Both the position numbers and the translations under genes were made by a program. This document shows positions 1 through 7,581 of a DNA stretch of 64,000 nt, piece by piece. The stretch's first letter is position 1; each line of letters begins with the position of its first letter. The notes under the pieces are model-generated. The model saw nothing but the letters and a program-made list of their open reading frames with translations, ran no database searches and was not told where the DNA came from. Location of the stretch: NCBI RefSeq assembly GCF_003185915.1, contig NZ_QHLZ01000014.1, forward strand, positions 1 through 64,000. The letters are read 5' to 3'. The stretch comes from Arthrobacter psychrochitiniphilus. Its GTDB lineage: Bacteria > Actinomycetota > Actinomycetes > Actinomycetales > Micrococcaceae.

Positions 1-930
1 CAGTGCCACCAGCCGGCGTGCATCACGCAAGTCATCCCAAACCCAACGCACCACCCTATAACCTCGCGCACGGAGCCGGTCCTCGCGTATCTTCTCCGCC
101 ACAACCACCTCCGACGGTGTTTTTCCCTTGAGGTATTTTTGCCCGGAGTACTTCTCGTACCCATCAAATTCGCCCAGTACCTTGAATTCCTCCCAGTCAA
201 AATCCGGCAGTCCAATGAAACCTCGGTCATCCCAAAATGCTTGTTGTAGGAAGGGGCTCGGGAAGCCGTTGAGGATCATGATGGCGCGGCTCCACGATTC
301 GCCGGCAGACTCTGAGCTACCGTTGGCGAGCCTGACCACCCGTTCCACCCGTGTTCGTTGTACCGCGCTTTTCAGCAGGGCAGTGCTGGCAATCACATGG
401 TTTTCAGTGAAGTTGAGCTGCGTGTGTGGTGGGGAGCCTGGCAATATGTGGTGGCTCAACACCTTGTCCATGACGGGTAATGCGTGGGTGAGTGGCAAGC
501 GGATAGCAAGGTCTCTAGCTACCTGAGGTGGTGGTGTTACAAGCAGCCCAAACATCCTCCAAGGCGGAGAGTCTCCTTCTACAGCAAGAACACGGCGAAC
601 TCCGTGACTGCTCTGACCTCCCTTGGCGGTGGGAGGCAGAACACTCTGTACCTCTTGAGGGATGCGTAGAAGAGGGAGCCCCATGATCTGGGCAGCCGAT
701 TCTCTGGCAAATACCGGAGGATTTTGTGCCAGTTCGTGTACGGCTTGAATAGTGACCCGATACTTCTCCCATGGTTTGTAGCTGTTCCATAGATCAGCAG
801 GCAGGTAGAGGCCACGCCGAACACGCACGAGTGCTCCGGACTTTGCCTGTACTGACAGCCTCTGGGCAGAATACTCGTCAATGTATTTGTTGTCCGGCCT
901 AAGGAACTGTGGCACCTGAAACGTATCCAT
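1..930 (-). CDS. AbiEi-like N-terminus with nuclease-like C-terminus (partial)
   Basis: This reading frame is open from an ATG at 930 to the left edge, so the C-terminus is missing; at least 310 residues are seen. The N-terminal part (about residues 10-60) has an RRGLYLPA-type segment, as in AbiEi-like antitoxin and DUF559-type proteins of actinobacteria. The visible C-terminal part carries a PD-(D/E)XK-like arrangement: an acidic DFDWEEFK stretch, then KVLGEFDGYEKY, then a conserved RLRARGYRVVRWVWDD segment typical of Vsr/DUF559 endonuclease-like folds. Function in the cell is unknown; nuclease activity or an antitoxin-type role are both inference. It is divergent from the murA operon. No strong ribosome binding site is seen, and a TTG codon directly precedes the ATG. 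Confidence 0.7.
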   Translation of the reverse strand, partial: MDTFQVPQFLRPDNKYIDEYSAQRLSVQAKSGALVRVRRGLYLPADLWNSYKPWEKYRVTIQAVHELAQNPPVFARESAAQIMGLPLLRIPQEVQSVLPPTAKGGQSSHGVRRVLAVEGDSPPWRMFGLLVTPPPQVARDLAIRLPLTHALPVMDKVLSHHILPGSPPHTQLNFTENHVIASTALLKSAVQRTRVERVVRLANGSSESAGESWSRAIMILNGFPSPFLQQAFWDDRGFIGLPDFDWEEFKVLGEFDGYEKYSGQKYLKGKTPSEVVVAEKIREDRLRARGYRVVRWVWDDLRDARRLVAL

Positions 931-1096
931 CAACCCAGCTTGCCTGCCATTCGCCAGCCCAGAGCTCGTGGTGCTGCAAAGTGTGAGCCACAAAGTGGTT
1001 AACCCTGGCTGTGCAGGAATATCCGCACAAGATTGTGGGCAAAGTGGCTCAGTCCAGCGCGCTAGAAGGGCAAAAATAGACAGGAACGGAACCAGC

Positions 1097-1156
1097 GGAG
1101 TCCGTTGTTAAGATTCGAGGCCTGTTGACGGGCCTCAAATCCTAACAACGGACTCC
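1097..1156. repeat. long near-perfect inverted repeat (26-bp arms)
   Basis: Left arm 1097-1122 and right arm 1131-1156 are complementary over 26 positions with two mismatches; the loop is about 8 bases. It would form a very stable hairpin. There is no U-tract after it and it sits between divergent genes, so it is not an ordinary intrinsic terminator for either neighbour. It may be the end of an upstream transcript, a folded RNA or a small repeat element. A further short hairpin, CCCCG-N6-CGGGG, follows at about 1155-1170. Confidence 0.7.
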
Positions 1157-1195
1157 CCGCCTTTTCGGGGCGAGCTTAGAGGCCCGAGCCGCCAC

Positions 1196-1338
1196 GTTTT
1201 ACGCATCCTGCGCCGGAGAAACTATGCTTGACGCAGGCCCCGGACTATACCGGGGACCCCGGTGTGAACCGGGCAGCCCGGTGGGCCGGGACAACCCCGG
1301 TGTGAAACCGGGAGCAAAGTGTGGAACAAAGGAACTAG
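1196..1338 (+). promoter_or_regulatory. structured leader upstream of murA-like gene: four tandem hairpins
   Basis: The 931-1338 gap holds no gene. Four consecutive small hairpins with CCCGG/CCGGG stems lie at 1238-1255, 1258-1273, 1277-1290 and 1296-1312. The second and fourth share nearly the same sequence (CCCGGT-GTGA-ACCGGG). A possible promoter lies just before, with TTACGC near 1197 and TATGCT near 1222, which would put all four hairpins in the 5' untranslated RNA. The ribosome binding site region (AAAGGAAC) begins about 15 bases after the last stem. Function is inferred. Confidence 0.45.
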
Positions 1339-1344
1339 GTGACC

Positions 1345-2682
1345 ATGAGCAGAATTCTGACAGTCCGTGGCGGTGTCCCGCTCAAGGGACGTGTACAGGT
1401 GCGCGGCGCCAAAAACCTGGTCCCCAAGGCGATGGTTGCCGCATTATTAGGCAATACGCCCTCGATTTTGCGCAACGTCCCTGAGATCAAGGATGTTGAA
1501 GTGGTGACATCACTGCTGCAACTGCACGGTGTCACAGTGGTCAAGGACCCCTTAACAGGCGATCTCACCCTAGACCCCGCCAATGCCAAGAAGGCCAATA
1601 CTGCTGAGATCAACACCCATGCCGGTGACTCCCGCATCCCGATCCTGCTGTGCGGACCCTTGATTCATTCGATCGGGCACGCCTTCATTCCAGATCTTGG
1701 CGGGTGCAAGATTGGTGACCGCCCCATCGACTACCATCTGGAAGTGCTGCGCAAGTTCGGTGCCGTGGTGGAAAAGACCAGCGGCGGCATCTCCATTACC
1801 GCGCCGCTGGGCCTAAAGGGCACCAAGATTTCCCTGCCGTACCCCAGCGTTGGGGCCACCGAGCAGGTACTGCTCTCGGCAACACGCGCCGAGGGCATTA
1901 CCGAACTGACCGGTGCCGCCACCGAGCCGGAGATCATTGACCTGATCGCCATCTTGCAGAAGATGGGTGCCATCATCTCCGTGCAGACTGACCGCACCAT
2001 CCGCATCGAGGGTGTGCAGGAACTGACAGGTTATGATCACACCGCCCTGCCCGACCGCAACGAGTCCGCGTCCTGGGCCTCAGCGGCCTTGGTGACCGGA
2101 GGCGATATTTATGTTGAAGGCGCCAGCCAACGCGACATGATGACGTTCGTGAACACCTTCCGCAAGATTGGCGGCGGCATGGACATTCACGACGACGGCA
2201 TCCGGTTCTACCATCCCGGCGGCGCCTTGAAGCCACTCATCTTGGAAACGGACGTGCACCCCGGCTTCATGACGGACTGGCAGCAGCCCCTGGTGGTTGC
2301 CCTGACCCAAGCCGAGGGCGTCTCTATTGTCCACGAGACTGTCTATGAAAACCGCTTCGGTTTCACAGAGGCACTGACCCGCATGGGCGCCAACATCCAG
2401 CTCCATCGCGAGTGCCTTGGCAGCATCCCGTGCCGCTTCGGCCAGCGCAACTTCATCCACTCGGCCGTCATCTCAGGTGCCACACCACTGGTGGGCGCTA
2501 CCATCAACGTCCCCGATTTACGTGGCGGCTTCAGCCACATGATCGCAGCCCTGGCCGCCCAAGGCACCTCCACGGTGACGGGCATTGACGTGATCAGCCG
2601 CGGCTACGAGCACTTCACTGAAAAACTTGACGGCCTCGGTGCCGACTTCGACATCCGCGATTCAAATAAGGCGCTGATTTAG
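1345..2682 (+). CDS. murA: UDP-N-acetylglucosamine 1-carboxyvinyltransferase (MurA)
   Basis: It catalyses the first committed step of peptidoglycan synthesis, transferring enolpyruvate from PEP to UDP-GlcNAc in the cytoplasm. The EPSP-synthase-type fold spans the whole protein (about 445 residues, slightly longer than the usual 420). The catalytic cysteine is present at residue 121 in DLGGCKIGDRP, so the enzyme should be active and of the fosfomycin-sensitive type. The N-terminal GGVPLKGRVQVRGAKN motif is intact. The ATG at 1345 is chosen; an in-frame GTG at 1339 is two codons upstream. It heads the plus-strand operon with plsC, gpsA and ddl, and its leader contains four tandem hairpins. Confidence 0.93.
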   Translation: MSRILTVRGGVPLKGRVQVRGAKNLVPKAMVAALLGNTPSILRNVPEIKDVEVVTSLLQLHGVTVVKDPLTGDLTLDPANAKKANTAEINTHAGDSRIPILLCGPLIHSIGHAFIPDLGGCKIGDRPIDYHLEVLRKFGAVVEKTSGGISITAPLGLKGTKISLPYPSVGATEQVLLSATRAEGITELTGAATEPEIIDLIAILQKMGAIISVQTDRTIRIEGVQELTGYDHTALPDRNESASWASAALVTGGDIYVEGASQRDMMTFVNTFRKIGGGMDIHDDGIRFYHPGGALKPLILETDVHPGFMTDWQQPLVVALTQAEGVSIVHETVYENRFGFTEALTRMGANIQLHRECLGSIPCRFGQRNFIHSAVISGATPLVGATINVPDLRGGFSHMIAALAAQGTSTVTGIDVISRGYEHFTEKLDGLGADFDIRDSNKALI

Positions 2683-2684
2683 AA

Positions 2685-3500
2685 GTGGCCAAGCGCACCA
2701 TGTCCCGGCGCACCCGGGCGTTCTTTGCCCTTTTGGCAGGGATTGCCCGGCCCCTCATGAACGTTCTCACGGCCAAGGAATGGCACGGCACAAAGAAGCT
2801 GCCCCACGGCGAGGGTTTCATTGTGGTGCCCAATCACTGCACGGAAATTGATCCGATTGTGGTGGGCCACATGCTCTACAACCAAAAGATCATGCCGCAC
2901 TTTTTGGCCAAGGACGGGCTGTTCAAGACTCCCGTGCTTGGCGCTGCGCTGCGCGGTGCCCACCAGATCCCGGTGGAACGTAGCGGAGCAGGTGCCGGCA
3001 AATCGCTGGATGTGGCCAAGGAAGTCCTCGGACAGGACGGTGCCGTGGTGGTCTATCCCGAAGGGACGCTCACGCGGGATCCAGATCTATGGCCCATGAA
3101 GGGGCGCACCGGTGCCGCCCGGCTCGCACTGAATACTGGCGCCAAGGTCATCCCGGTTGCCCATTGGGGGGCTCAGGAAGTTTTCCCGCGCTACGCCAAG
3201 GGCTTTAAAATTTTCCCCCGCAAAACTACCCATGTGCTGGTGGGGGATCCCGTTGACCTGAGTGAATTCATGGGTAGCAGCGGGGACAAGGCCACTCTTG
3301 ACGCCATGACTGAGAAGATCATGGGGGCCATTACCGAGCTGCTGGAAACCCTCCGTGGCGAGAAGGCGCCGGCCGAACGCTGGGATCCTGTGGCCCACCA
3401 GCAAAAGTCTCACGGCAGGTTCGTGGAACGCGGTGCCCAGTCCCAGAAGAAGAGCAACACTGACGACGCCGGAACAACAGAAGCAGGGGATCTTCAGTGA
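2685..3500 (+). CDS. plsC: 1-acyl-sn-glycerol-3-phosphate acyltransferase family protein (PlsC-like)
   Basis: It acylates lysophosphatidic acid (or a related acceptor) in phospholipid synthesis at the membrane. The family HX4D catalytic motif is visible as NHCTEIDP near residue 49, and the glycerophosphate-binding block appears as VVYPEGTLTRD near residue 125. The start is GTG, two bases after the murA stop, so translation is probably coupled. It is 271 residues, normal for the family. The last 40 residues are basic and polar (KSHGRFVERG...KKSNTDD) and probably unstructured. Its position directly before gpsA fits glycerolipid metabolism. Confidence 0.9.
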   Translation: MAKRTMSRRTRAFFALLAGIARPLMNVLTAKEWHGTKKLPHGEGFIVVPNHCTEIDPIVVGHMLYNQKIMPHFLAKDGLFKTPVLGAALRGAHQIPVERSGAGAGKSLDVAKEVLGQDGAVVVYPEGTLTRDPDLWPMKGRTGAARLALNTGAKVIPVAHWGAQEVFPRYAKGFKIFPRKTTHVLVGDPVDLSEFMGSSGDKATLDAMTEKIMGAITELLETLRGEKAPAERWDPVAHQQKSHGRFVERGAQSQKKSNTDDAGTTEAGDLQ

Positions 3501-4534
3501 GCTACGTGGATGGTATTGCGCCTGTCAAGATAGCAGTGTTGGGTGCCGGTAGCTGGGGCACCACCTTTGCCAAGATCCTAGGAGATGCCTCTGCCGGGAC
3601 AGATCGCAAGATTGTGTTGTGGGGACGCCGGCAGGAGGTAGTGGATCAGATCAATGATCTGCACCGCAATCCACGCTATCTCTCCACCACGGAGCTGCCC
3701 GCGAATATCTCCGCCTCCACTGATGTGCAAGAAGTGCTCAAGGACGCCGAACTCGTGGTCCTGGCAGTTCCTGCCCAGACGTTGCGCGAGCAGTTGCGCG
3801 GGTGGGCCGGGCACCTGGCCCAGGACGCCGTCGTCGTGAGTTTAATGAAGGGGCTGGAACTGGGCACGGACCAGCGCATGTCCCAGGTGATCGAGCAGGA
3901 ATTTTCCATCTCCGCGGACCGCGTGGTGGTTATTTCAGGCCCCAACCTGGCCATGGAAATTGCGCGCCAAGAACCCACCGCCTCCGTGGTTGCCTGTGCG
4001 GATGAGAACACGGCCAAGTGGGTGGCCAACGTGTGCAAGCCAAGCTATTTCCGCCCGTACACCGTCAATGACGTGGTGGGCGTGGAGATTGGCGGGATCG
4101 TGAAGAACGTGATTGCGCTGTGTGTTGGCATCTGTGAAGGGCAGAAGGTGGGCGATAACACGAAGGCCTCGGTCATCACCCGCGGGCTCGCCGAGACCAC
4201 CCGGCTGGCGCTGGCATTGGGAGGGCGGGCCGAAACCATGGCCGGGCTGGCCGGGCTGGGCGATCTTGTGGCCACCTGTTCGTCCTCACTGAGCCGCAAC
4301 CACACCGCTGGGCGCATGCTCGGCGAGGGGCTGACGCTCGATGAGGTCAACAACCGCATGACGCAAACCGCCGAGGGCATCAAGTCCGGGCGTGCGGTCT
4401 CCGATCTTGCCGCCAAGATGGGGGTCGATATGCCCATTACCAACGCCGTTGTGGGCGTCCTTGAAGGTAAACTGACTGTCGATGATCTGGGGCCGCTGTT
4501 GTTGGCCCGCCAATTGAAATCCGAAGGCGACTAA
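3497..4534 (+). CDS. gpsA: NAD(P)-dependent glycerol-3-phosphate dehydrogenase
   Basis: It reduces dihydroxyacetone phosphate to sn-glycerol 3-phosphate, the backbone for phospholipids. The Rossmann motif GAGSWGT lies near residue 16. The C-terminal domain contains the family signature with the catalytic lysine (IVKNVIAL) and NTKASVITRGLAE. It is 345 residues, normal for the family. The GTG start overlaps the plsC stop (GTGA), which indicates translational coupling. It supplies the substrate pathway in which the upstream acyltransferase works. Confidence 0.95.
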   Translation: MSYVDGIAPVKIAVLGAGSWGTTFAKILGDASAGTDRKIVLWGRRQEVVDQINDLHRNPRYLSTTELPANISASTDVQEVLKDAELVVLAVPAQTLREQLRGWAGHLAQDAVVVSLMKGLELGTDQRMSQVIEQEFSISADRVVVISGPNLAMEIARQEPTASVVACADENTAKWVANVCKPSYFRPYTVNDVVGVEIGGIVKNVIALCVGICEGQKVGDNTKASVITRGLAETTRLALALGGRAETMAGLAGLGDLVATCSSSLSRNHTAGRMLGEGLTLDEVNNRMTQTAEGIKSGRAVSDLAAKMGVDMPITNAVVGVLEGKLTVDDLGPLLLARQLKSEGD

Positions 4535-4537
4535 CGC

Positions 4538-5674
4538 GTGACTACTGATTCCCCCGCTACAACTGCGCCCACACGCGTCGCCATTCTCTTTGGCGGGCGC
4601 TCCAGCGAGCATGCCGTGAGCTGTGTGACGGCCGCTGGTGTGCTGGGTGCCATTGACCGGACCAAGTACGACGCCGTCCCCATCGGTATTGCGAAAAACG
4701 GCCAGTGGGTTTTGGCTGGCGAGGAGATCGCAGGCTGGTCCCTTGCCTTGGCTGTGCTGCCGGAAGTTGTGGCGGGCAAGCAGAGCGTTTCCCTGGCTCA
4801 CCTAGATGGCGGGCACCAGCTGGTGGTCTCGGAAGCGGGGACTGTTCCGCAGGAGCTGGGTGCCGTGGATGTGGTGTTCCCGCTGCTGCACGGGCCGTGG
4901 GGCGAGGATGGCACCATTCAGGGTTTACTTGAGCTCTCTGACACCCGCTATGTGGGTGCTGGTGTGTTGGCGTCAGCTATTGGCATGGACAAGCACTTCA
5001 TGAAGGTGGTTTTTGAGGCCGCCGGACTGGCTGTGGGCCCGTATGTGGCCGTGAGTGACCGGGAGTGGACTGTGGACCCCGCCGCCGTCAAGGACCGCGT
5101 GGCAGCTTTGGGATTCCCCGTGTTCGTGAAGCCGGCACGGGCGGGCTCCTCCATGGGTATTTCCAAGGTGGATTCACTGGAGGGACTGGACGCTGCCATT
5201 GCCGAGGCTCGCGAGCACGATCTTAAACTCGTGATTGAGGCCGGAATTGTTGGCCGCGAAATTGAGATTGCCGTCCTTGAAGGACGCGGCAGTGACGCTC
5301 CGCGCGTCTCCCTTCCCGGCGAAATCGCCATGCTTGACGGGGCGCACCACGCCTTTTATGACTTCGAGGCTAAATACGTTCAAGGCGGGGCGGTGAACCT
5401 CAGCTGCCCGGCAAAGATGCCGGAGGCCGATATTGCCCGGGTGCAAGAACAAGCTGCCCTGGCGTTTGACGCCGTAGGCGCTGAGGGACTGTCCCGTGTT
5501 GACTTCTTCTACACCGAAGCCGGGGAATTAATCATTAATGAGATCAACACGATGCCCGGCTTCACTCCGAGTTCAATGTACCCGCAAATGTGGGCGGCCT
5601 CGGGCCTGAGCTATCCGGACCTGATTGATGAACTGATTCAGTTGGCCCTGAACCGGAAAGTTGGCCTGCGCTAA
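4538..5674 (+). CDS. ddl: D-alanine--D-alanine ligase
   Basis: It joins two D-alanines for the peptidoglycan stem peptide, using ATP, in the cytoplasm. The N-terminal LFGGRSSEHAVS motif, the ATP-grasp core and the C-terminal metal-binding INEINTMPGFTPSSMYP are all intact. It is 378 residues, typical of the family. The GTG start is three bases after the gpsA stop. It ends the core operon; the next gene on the right is convergent. In related actinobacteria a DUF3515 gene and thiL usually follow soon after, whereas here they lie at 15662 and 46981. Confidence 0.96.
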   Translation: MTTDSPATTAPTRVAILFGGRSSEHAVSCVTAAGVLGAIDRTKYDAVPIGIAKNGQWVLAGEEIAGWSLALAVLPEVVAGKQSVSLAHLDGGHQLVVSEAGTVPQELGAVDVVFPLLHGPWGEDGTIQGLLELSDTRYVGAGVLASAIGMDKHFMKVVFEAAGLAVGPYVAVSDREWTVDPAAVKDRVAALGFPVFVKPARAGSSMGISKVDSLEGLDAAIAEAREHDLKLVIEAGIVGREIEIAVLEGRGSDAPRVSLPGEIAMLDGAHHAFYDFEAKYVQGGAVNLSCPAKMPEADIARVQEQAALAFDAVGAEGLSRVDFFYTEAGELIINEINTMPGFTPSSMYPQMWAASGLSYPDLIDELIQLALNRKVGLR

Positions 5675-5708
5675 CACCCGCTGGGCCGCACCTTATAAAG
5701 AGCCCGGA

Positions 5709-6293
5709 TTAGTGTTCGGTCCAGCACGCCAAGATGGTGGTGGCCATTTGGAAGGCAAAGTCCGTCCGGGAGATGTTGTTCTGGCCCACGGTTGCTGACA
5801 TGGCGGTTCCGTCCACGTGAAGGACCATGTTGTCCTTGGCAAAGACCACATCACCGCCGGCGGACTGATAACCGGACAAACCCAGGTTGGAGAGGCCTAC
5901 AACGGGTGGGGCGGCTAAGGATGTGGCTAGTTTTTTGGCCTCTGCAAGTGCCTGCGCGTCCCCGGGCATAACCTTCACGGTCATGCTAAACGGGCCAGCC
6001 GCCAGGGAGTAGTTGCAGGTGTACGTCTGCCCGTCCCACGAGATAGTCGTTGCAGGGGTGGAGGAAAGCCCCAGGATCTTAGTGACGCTATCCTTGGCTT
6101 CGGCGGAGCAGACCATAGAGGTGGCCGCCGACGGCGCTTCTACCGTGCCTGCCATAGCCGACGGCGAAGAAGGGGCACCGCCCTGTGAGGCACCATTGAC
6201 TGGATTCATCGGAGCGGTAACTTCTGCCGCACAGCCGCCGAGAAGAATTGAAGCCATGAGCAGTCCCATCACCGCGGGATATGCCTTGTTCAT
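5709..6293 (-). CDS. secreted lipoprotein of unknown function
   Basis: The start at 6293 is chosen because AAGGAAA lies just upstream and the reading then begins with a clean lipoprotein signal: MNK, hydrophobic stretch, then SILLGGC. A Ser/Pro/Ala-rich linker of about 40 residues follows. The mature domain of about 130 residues has cysteines near CSAEAK and YTCNY that could form a disulfide, resembling DUF3558-type mycobacterial lipoproteins only in outline. It is the last gene of the minus-strand surface operon that begins with the CHRD protein and sortase. The function is not known. Confidence 0.7.
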   Translation of the reverse strand: MNKAYPAVMGLLMASILLGGCAAEVTAPMNPVNGASQGGAPSSPSAMAGTVEAPSAATSMVCSAEAKDSVTKILGLSSTPATTISWDGQTYTCNYSLAAGPFSMTVKVMPGDAQALAEAKKLATSLAAPPVVGLSNLGLSGYQSAGGDVVFAKDNMVLHVDGTAMSATVGQNNISRTDFAFQMATTILACWTEH

Positions 6294-6365
6294 TGCTATT
6301 TCCTTACTAGTGGTGGAGGAACTGTTGATGGCGGATATGTTGGTGGCGTCAGGCATCGGTACGTT

Positions 6366-6773
6366 CTAGCGAACGGTCAGGACACCGCGCATGGAAGTGT
6401 TGGATTCGCTGTGGAACGGGTAACTCCCGGGCTTGCTCGGTGCCTTGAAGGTGGCCATTGCCCCGGCTGCCACGGCCACGCTAAAGCTGCTGCCGTCCTC
6501 GGAGGTAAGAGTGTAATTGGCAGTATCCATATTCATCACGGTCACGGTGGATCCGGCCGCAACGGGGGTTGCATCACGGTACGCGCCTGCTTCGATGTGG
6601 ATCATCGAGGCCATGCCGTTGCCAGCTTCGCTCATGCCGTCCATGGGCATCTCGGTTGACATGGGCGCCATAGCCGCCGGTGAATTTTCCGGAGCCGCAG
6701 CCATGCCACACCCTGACAGGCCAAGCAGCACTATCAGTGCGGCGGCCCCTTTGAGAGCTAGTTGCGTGTTCAT
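6366..6773 (-). CDS. cupredoxin-like lipoprotein with degenerate copper site
   Basis: The ATG at 6773 gives 135 residues starting with a lipoprotein signal (ALIVLLGLSGC). A Met/Ala/Ser-rich linker follows, then an 85-residue domain that reads like plastocyanin/azurin-family proteins of actinobacteria (STVTVMNMDTANYTLTS... then PGSYPFHSES...MRGVLTVR). At the expected type-1 copper positions the first His is Tyr (ANYTLTS), Cys is Ser and the second His is Asn in HSESNTSM; only the Met remains. The fold is likely kept but copper binding is doubtful. Longer upstream readings in this frame overlap the sortase gene and are not credible. It lies 73 bases after the sortase gene, in the same operon. 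Confidence 0.75.
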   Translation of the reverse strand: MNTQLALKGAAALIVLLGLSGCGMAAAPENSPAAMAPMSTEMPMDGMSEAGNGMASMIHIEAGAYRDATPVAAGSTVTVMNMDTANYTLTSEDGSSFSVAVAAGAMATFKAPSKPGSYPFHSESNTSMRGVLTVR

Positions 6774-6846
6774 AAGCGTCCAATCCAATGCAATGTTATT
6801 CCGCGGTGCCGGGCCCTGCCCGGCAAGGCCCGGCACCTGGGAGTGG

Positions 6847-7575
6847 CTAGGAGTTGTGGCTGGAGACGAGGTGTCCAAAAACAACAGTGTTTTCGGTGTA
6901 TTCACCGGAGGAGGTATCAAGGCCACCGCAGGTGATGAGGCGGATCTCGGCCCTGTTCGTATTGCCGTAAACGGCAAGGGTCGGGAAGGTGGCCTTCTTG
7001 ACCACCTCGAGCTTGTCGACTTCAAAAACGGCCACGGTTCCATCGGCGCGTGTCACCGAGAACTGCTCACCAGGCTTCATCTCATGCAGCCGGAAGAACA
7101 GGCCCTGTGGTGATGCCAGGTTGTTGACATGGCCAAGAATGACCGCGGGGCCCAGCTCCCCAGGCGTTGGGGAGTACTTGTACCATCCGCCGGGATCGCC
7201 GGGCTGACCGCCTGGAATCTCCATGGTGCCATCAGCTGCCTGGCCTAAAGGTACAAGCGAGGTGTTGATGCCCACTTGCGGTACTTGCAAGCTGACGGGT
7301 GCAGATTCTGCCAGAACTGGACCCTCCGAAGCGGGCTTGACAGGTTTTGCTGCCGGGGCGGAAGTGCTCGCCTCGGCCGAGGGGGCCGGCGTCGGGCTGG
7401 TTGTTGCGGGTATTTGCGGTGCAGCTGTTTGCGCGGAGGTTGCCACCGGATCCGGGGCAGTGGCCGGCAAAGACTCCGGGGCGCACGCCGTGGTTCCTAG
7501 GACAAGTGATGTGAGGAGGACGCCGGCCGCCGCGGAAGCGGTGAGGCGCCCGCGGCGACTGGAGTTCTTATTCAT
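6847..7575 (-). CDS. class F-type sortase
   Basis: It is a membrane-associated transpeptidase that attaches or trims surface proteins with an LPxTG-like sorting signal. The N-terminus has a signal/anchor (residues 12-30, ending TTAC) and a Pro/Ala/Thr-rich linker to about residue 90. The sortase beta-barrel follows, with His149 in ILGHVNN and Cys216 in LITCGG. The arginine that often follows in this class is not evident; the corresponding stretch is EYTENTVVFG. It is 242 residues. The gene begins six bases after the stop of the CHRD surface protein, a probable substrate. Confidence 0.9.
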   Translation of the reverse strand: MNKNSSRRGRLTASAAAGVLLTSLVLGTTACAPESLPATAPDPVATSAQTAAPQIPATTSPTPAPSAEASTSAPAAKPVKPASEGPVLAESAPVSLQVPQVGINTSLVPLGQAADGTMEIPGGQPGDPGGWYKYSPTPGELGPAVILGHVNNLASPQGLFFRLHEMKPGEQFSVTRADGTVAVFEVDKLEVVKKATFPTLAVYGNTNRAEIRLITCGGLDTSSGEYTENTVVFGHLVSSHNS

Positions 7576-7581
7576 GGGGTA

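Noticed and set aside
128..526. Plus-strand open frame of 132 residues near the left edge
   Set aside because: It is antisense to a longer minus-strand frame that is open to the window edge and has clear protein-like motifs.
1097..1156. Hairpin as an intrinsic terminator
   Set aside because: There is no U-tract, and the neighbouring genes diverge from it, so no known transcript should end here.
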